This document shows, piece by piece, positions 60,690 to 64,000 of a stretch of 64,000 nt of DNA. The notes under the pieces were generated by a model. That model saw only the letters and a list, made by a program, of their open reading frames with translations, searched no databases and was not told the origin of the DNA. The stretch's first letter is position 1. Each line of letters opens with the position of its first letter. A program made the translations under genes and the position numbers. The DNA is from Fodinibius sp051746985 (lineage in GTDB: Bacteria; Bacteroidota; Rhodothermia; Balneolales; Balneolaceae): NCBI GenBank assembly GCA_051746985.1, contig JBNJFP010000004.1, forward strand, positions 1 to 64,000, read 5' to 3'.

Positions 60690-62082
60690 CTATTCAACAT
60701 TCCAGCTCTTCATTTTCTCATCAATTACTTCTTTTAGCCGACTGACCGGAACACGATCCTGCGTCATATCATCACGATAGCGGATGGTCACGGTATCTTC
60801 ACCCTCGGATTCGACCCCGTCAAAATCGACCGTTACGCAAAACGGTGTACCCGCTTCATCCTGCCGACGATAACGCTTCCCGATTGAACCGGATTCATCA
60901 TACAACACATTGTAATCCTCACGCAGATCATCCGTAATTTTATGCGCCAGATCCTGCAACTTATCTTTTTTAATGAGCGGAAAGATTCCCACTTTAGTCG
61001 GTGCCAGTTGGGGATTCATTTTCAATACCGTTCGCGTATCACCATCTACTTCTTCCTCGCGGTAGGCATCGCAAAGCACCATCATTACCGTACGGTCCAA
61101 ACCAATTGAAGTCTCAATCACATAAGGCACATATTTTTCCTGCTTCTGCTGATCGTAATACTCCAGCTTCTTGCCTGAATACTCCTTGTGCTGACTCAAG
61201 TCAAAATCGGTGCGGTTGTGAATACCCTCAACCTCTTGCCAGCCAATGGGATATTCGTACTGAATATCCGCGGCAGCAGCAGCATAATGCGCCAATTTGT
61301 CTTCGGGATGCGGATGCGTGCGAAGTTTATCCTCGCGAATGCCCAATTTCTTGTGCCAGTCGAGACGTTTGTTAAGCCAATGATCATAACTCTCTTCATC
61401 GGTGCCTGGCTCGACAAAATACTGCATCTCCATCTGTTCGAACTCCCGCATACGGAAAATGAACTGACGGGCAACAACCTCATTACGAAATGCCTTACCA
61501 ACCTGGGCAATGCCGAACGGTACCTGCTGGCGGGCCGTATCCATCACATTTTTAAAATTCACAAAAATGCCCTGCGCCGTCTCGGGACGAAGATACACCG
61601 CATCATCGCCGTCACCGCCTGAAGAAGTTGCCCCAAACTGCGTCTTGAACATCAGGTTAAACTGACGCACTTCCGTCCAGTCAAACGCACCGGATTCCGG
61701 AGCACGGATCTCTTCATCCATAATAAGTTTATATAGATCCTCGCACACGCCTTCGCGTGATCCCGCCGTATCCAGCAATTCTTGAAGCTCATCAGCCTTG
61801 TCTGCTTTACCGTCGCTGCGCAGCTTGGCAATATGATTTTCAATTAGCATATCGGCCCGATAGCGTTTTTTCGACTGCTTATCATCAATCATAGGGTCAT
61901 TGAATCCATCCAAATGCCCGCTGGCCTCCCACACTTTGGGATGCATGAAAATCGCCGAATCGAGCCCCACAATATTGTCGTGTCGCTGAGTCATATCCTT
62001 CCACCACATATCACGGATATTTCGCTTCAGCTCGGCACCCAGCGGACCATAATCATACACGGCTCCGAGTCCACCGTAAATT
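60690..62082 (-). CDS. glyS: Glycyl-tRNA synthetase, single-chain type, N-terminus lost in gap
   Basis: The visible 464 codons give a class II synthetase of the homodimeric (eukaryote/archaea-like) type: IYGGLGAVYDYGPLGAELKRNIRDMWW at the start, FNLMFKTQFGATSSGGDGDDAVYLRPETAQGIFVNFKNV (motif 2 region), FRNEVVARQFIFRMREFEQMEMQYFVEPG, and VIETSIGLDRTVMMVLCDAYREEEV (motif 3), then the anticodon-binding domain (PTKVGIFPLIKKDKLQDLAHKI). It attaches glycine to tRNA-Gly. The first residues lie in the 100-N gap. This type replaces the two-subunit GlyQS in Bacteroidota and relatives. asd is on the other side of the gap on the opposite strand. Confidence 0.95.
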
Positions 62083-62182
62083 NNNNNNNNNNNNNNNNNN
62101 NNNNNNNNNNNNNNNNNNNNNNNNNNNNNNNNNNNNNNNNNNNNNNNNNNNNNNNNNNNNNNNNNNNNNNNNNNNNNNNNNN
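62083..62182. other. Assembly gap of 100 N
   Basis: Exactly 100 N, so true length is not known. It removes the first residues of glyS (minus strand) and the first third of asd (plus strand), and their shared divergent promoter region. Confidence 0.99.
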
Positions 62183-62963
62183 AAAGAATTTTGCCGAAGC
62201 GGGCATCCCGGTAATATCCAACGCAAAAAACTACCGCATGCACGACCAGGTTCCGCTGCTGGTGCCCGAAGTGAATCCCGACCACGCGGACCTCATTAAA
62301 AAACAAGATTTTGATTCTAATGGTAACGGTTGGATTGTCACCAATCCCAATTGCGTTTCCGTGCCCCTTTCAATGTCCCTTCGTCCATTGCACGATGCCT
62401 TTGGCATTGACTCCTTAGTCGTTACTTCAATGCAGTCCGTTTCCGGCGCTGGCTACCCCGGCGTTTCCAGCATGGATATTGTAGCAAACGTGGTACCCTA
62501 CATTGGCGGAGAAGAACCCAAAGTACAGACTGAGGCCACTAAAGTGCTGGGAAGTTTGTCCGATGATTCTATTGTATTCAATGATTTTACCATTCAGGCT
62601 ACGGCCGTGCGTGTCCCGACCATCGAAGGACACCTGCTTTCGGTATCCGTAAAGCTAAAAAATGCTCCCTCATCCATCGAAGAAGCCGAGCAAGCATTTA
62701 CCGACTGGGAAAATCCCATTGCGAATTTAGATCTACCCTCATCGCCGGCAAATCCCGTGCGACTTTATAAAGAAAATCGCTATCCCCAGCCCCGGCTTCA
62801 CGCCGATCGTGAAGGCGGTATGCAAACAGCTGTGGGACGTCTGCGCGAAGGAACTGTTATGGATTTAGGATATGTAACGATGGCACATAATACTATCCGC
62901 GGTGCGGCAGGGGGAGCTATTCTCAACGCAGAACTATTGGCTGCAAAAGAATATATCAGCTAA
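62183..62963 (+). CDS. asd: Aspartate-semialdehyde dehydrogenase, N-terminus lost in gap
   Basis: The visible 259 residues belong to the archaeal/fungal-type ASADH, which reduces aspartyl phosphate to aspartate semialdehyde with NADPH, the step after aspartate kinase. The catalytic Cys is in TNPNCVSVPLSM and the active-site His in PTIEGHLLSVSVKL; SVSGAGYPGVSSMDI and the C-terminal GRLREGTVMDLGYVTMAHNTIRGAAGGA are also family marks. The NADP-binding N-terminal third is missing at the gap. A terminator follows 28 nt after the stop. The partner kinase gene lies about 22 kb away. Confidence 0.93.
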
Positions 62964-62991
62964 TTTTGCTTAACATTTAATTTTTCATCAT

Positions 62992-63030
62992 CCCTGTTAG
63001 AATTCTAAACTCTGGCAGGGTTTTATTTTA
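62992..63030 (+). terminator. Rho-independent terminator after asd
   Basis: CCCTGTTAGA (62992-63001) pairs with TCTGGCAGGG (63011-63020) in a 10-bp stem with two G-U pairs and a 9-nt loop, followed by TTTTATTTTA. It is in the right place and orientation to end the asd transcript. Confidence 0.8.
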
Positions 63031-63035
63031 CTGAC

Positions 63036-63443
63036 CTATTTCTCGGTATTCTCATCATCCATTTCTTTAAGCTTTTGCTCAGACAGATGTACCCGAGCGG
63101 ATGAAACAGTATTTTGGGCATCATCTTTATTGGAGCGCTTGACTTTTAACGTTAACCGCCCCTGTTCGCTACCCGGAATTTCTTCAAAAACCTTCATTGA
63201 ATTCCCCTCCAAAATAATATTTCCATGCCACCATCCTTTTTCAAAACGGATATTTTCCAGATCGGCATAAGTAATCACAGTAGATTTAACACCTGATGTT
63301 ATTAATCCTATAAAGCTATCCTTGACTTCGAACTCCAGGTGAAGTCCATCTTCTTTTACTTTCAATAATCCCTTTGCAACTCGCAGTCCGTGATTAATAT
63401 TCGGTATTTCAATAGGTACGGATGGATTGGATGAGTAATTCAT
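63036..63443 (-). CDS. Hypothetical protein, PH/GRAM-like pattern
   Basis: A 135-residue protein with no signal peptide or membrane helix. It alternates short strands (GLRVAKGLLKVKEDGLHLEFEV, TVITYADLENIRFEKGWWHGNIILEG, RLTLKVKRS) in a way that recalls bacterial PH/GRAM-like domains, and ends in a charged helix (HLSEQKLKEMDDENTEK). I do not recognise a named family, so no function is given. It lies tail to tail with asd and is separated from it by the asd terminator; its upstream side faces the spacer before the secreted protein gene. Confidence 0.75.
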   Translation of the reverse strand: MNYSSNPSVPIEIPNINHGLRVAKGLLKVKEDGLHLEFEVKDSFIGLITSGVKSTVITYADLENIRFEKGWWHGNIILEGNSMKVFEEIPGSEQGRLTLKVKRSNKDDAQNTVSSARVHLSEQKLKEMDDENTEK

Positions 63444-63714
63444 GAAGATTTTTTTGGATTCATAACTGGTGAAAAGGAGTATATAAAAATTATCGAAAAA
63501 ACTTTGTAAGGATTTGCCATCTCAATGGTCTTACTACCAGAAACGCGTAAAAGCGTATAAGCCGTTGAAATAGAGAGCAATATCAAATGTCCTTCCGGGG
63601 TGAAGCTGTTGACCCAGTTTCACCCTCTTTTTTTTGTACATCGGATGGATTTTCTTGCCATTAATATTCTTCTCTCTTATTCTTCTGACAGACTATTTAT
63701 CAAGAATAATCAGT
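63444..63714. other. Divergent spacer with an orphan terminator
   Basis: The 271-nt spacer lies between the minus-strand hypothetical gene and the plus-strand secreted protein gene. It holds a plus-strand intrinsic terminator (63598-63635) with no plus-strand gene between it and asd, so a short leader or small RNA may be encoded in roughly 63450-63635. Confidence 0.45.
63598..63635 (+). terminator. Orphan rho-independent terminator
   Basis: GGGTGAA (63598-63604) pairs with TTCACCC (63619-63625) around a 14-nt loop, followed by TC and a run of eight Ts (63628-63635). The nearest plus-strand gene upstream, asd, already has its own terminator 570 nt away. Confidence 0.65.
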
Positions 63715-64000
63715 ATGGGATACAAAAGTAAGTTGATTCTCCTTTTCATTGGGATCTTCATTTCTATCAAATCATCTGCGTACGCTCAAACAGTAATTAT
63801 CGAAGAAGATTTTAGTGATGGAGATTACACCAACAATCCAACATGGATCGATAGTGAATCCAAACATATTGTAAATTCATCAAATAGGCTTCAGCTTGAT
63901 GCACCAAGTGAAAGTGCTGAAGCAGTAATCAGTACTGCCTCAACCGCTGCCTATGGTGAGTGGGAAACATACATTGAGCTTGGTTTCAATCCTTCTGGAA
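63715..64000 (+). CDS. Secreted protein, N-terminal part (cut by window end)
   Basis: An ATG at 63715 opens a frame that is still open at the window end (95 codons). It begins with a Sec signal peptide: a short basic start (MGYKSK), a hydrophobic core (LILLFIGIFISI) and a likely signal peptidase I site after SSAYA, before QTVIIEEDF. The mature part starts EEDFSDGDYTNNPTWID, a sequence found at the start of large surface proteins of this lineage, often with lamin-tail or concanavalin-like domains and a type IX secretion tail. That end is outside the window, so the export route is not shown. Confidence 0.8.
   Translation, partial: MGYKSKLILLFIGIFISIKSSAYAQTVIIEEDFSDGDYTNNPTWIDSESKHIVNSSNRLQLDAPSESAEAVISTASTAAYGEWETYIELGFNPSG

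Noticed and set aside
1..64000. CRISPR arrays, prophage, integrons or rRNA
   Set aside because: No regularly spaced repeats, no integrase, phage structural genes or rRNA-like sequence were recognised on either strand.

Overview
The window is about 64 kb of chromosome from a Gram-negative, probably salt-adapted member of the Balneolota/Rhodothermota side of the Bacteroidota supergroup. The lineage rests on a SusC/SusD pair driven by an ECF sigma factor and FecR, many outer-membrane lipoproteins, a single-chain glycyl-tRNA synthetase, TupA-type ATP-grasp and YfhO proteins, and weak Shine-Dalgarno sequences with several TTG starts. The phylum is an inference, not a measurement. Two 100-N scaffold gaps (19410-19509 and 62083-62182) truncate the genes on either side. 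No rRNA, CRISPR array, prophage or integrase was seen.

Region 1 (1-7.3 kb): the end of an SDR enzyme, yjbQ, tRNA-Ser(GCU), then a tight minus-strand operon ptsH-ptsI-pgi/pmi-birA-tilS-hpt with gatC divergent. Region 2 (7.4-15.7 kb): a surface-glycan cluster with a YfhO membrane protein, two sulfotransferase-like proteins, two GT2 glycosyltransferases, a TupA-like ATP-grasp protein and a Wzx-like flippase, pointing to a modified, possibly sulfated, envelope glycan. Region 3 (15.8-18.8 kb): a quinone oxidoreductase, a REP-associated transposase (RAYT) with a perfect palindrome beside it and another inside its reading frame, and hisS.

Region 4 (18.8-36.5 kb): an ion-homeostasis island. A ten-gene Mrp-type antiporter operon follows the gene order of the membrane arm of archaeal Mbh hydrogenase (E-F-G-MbhD-MbhE-B-C-D) and then adds a second and third large MrpD-like subunit and a small membrane protein. 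Next are two tandem APC permeases, each fused to a PTS EIIA-like domain and an RCK_C domain, and two divergent CPA2 cation/proton antiporters with Usp-type tails. Together they suggest coupled control of Na+, K+, H+ and solute transport.

Region 5 (36.5-54 kb): a TIM-barrel protein of unknown function, a trypsin-like lipoprotein, aspartate kinase, PBP4, a D-aminoacylase homologue without the usual H-x-H motif, and a minus-strand series sigma-fecR-susC-susD-NlpC/P60-serine hydrolase-dehydrogenase-amidase. The series is best read as a candidate locus for scavenging cell-wall peptides, although a terminator after susD separates its two halves. Region 6 (54-64 kb): a CNNM/CBS protein, an ABC-F ATPase, a VOC protein, an alpha/beta hydrolase, Cu/Zn superoxide dismutase, a TauE/SafE permease, glyS (partial), asd (partial), a hypothetical protein and the start of a secreted protein.
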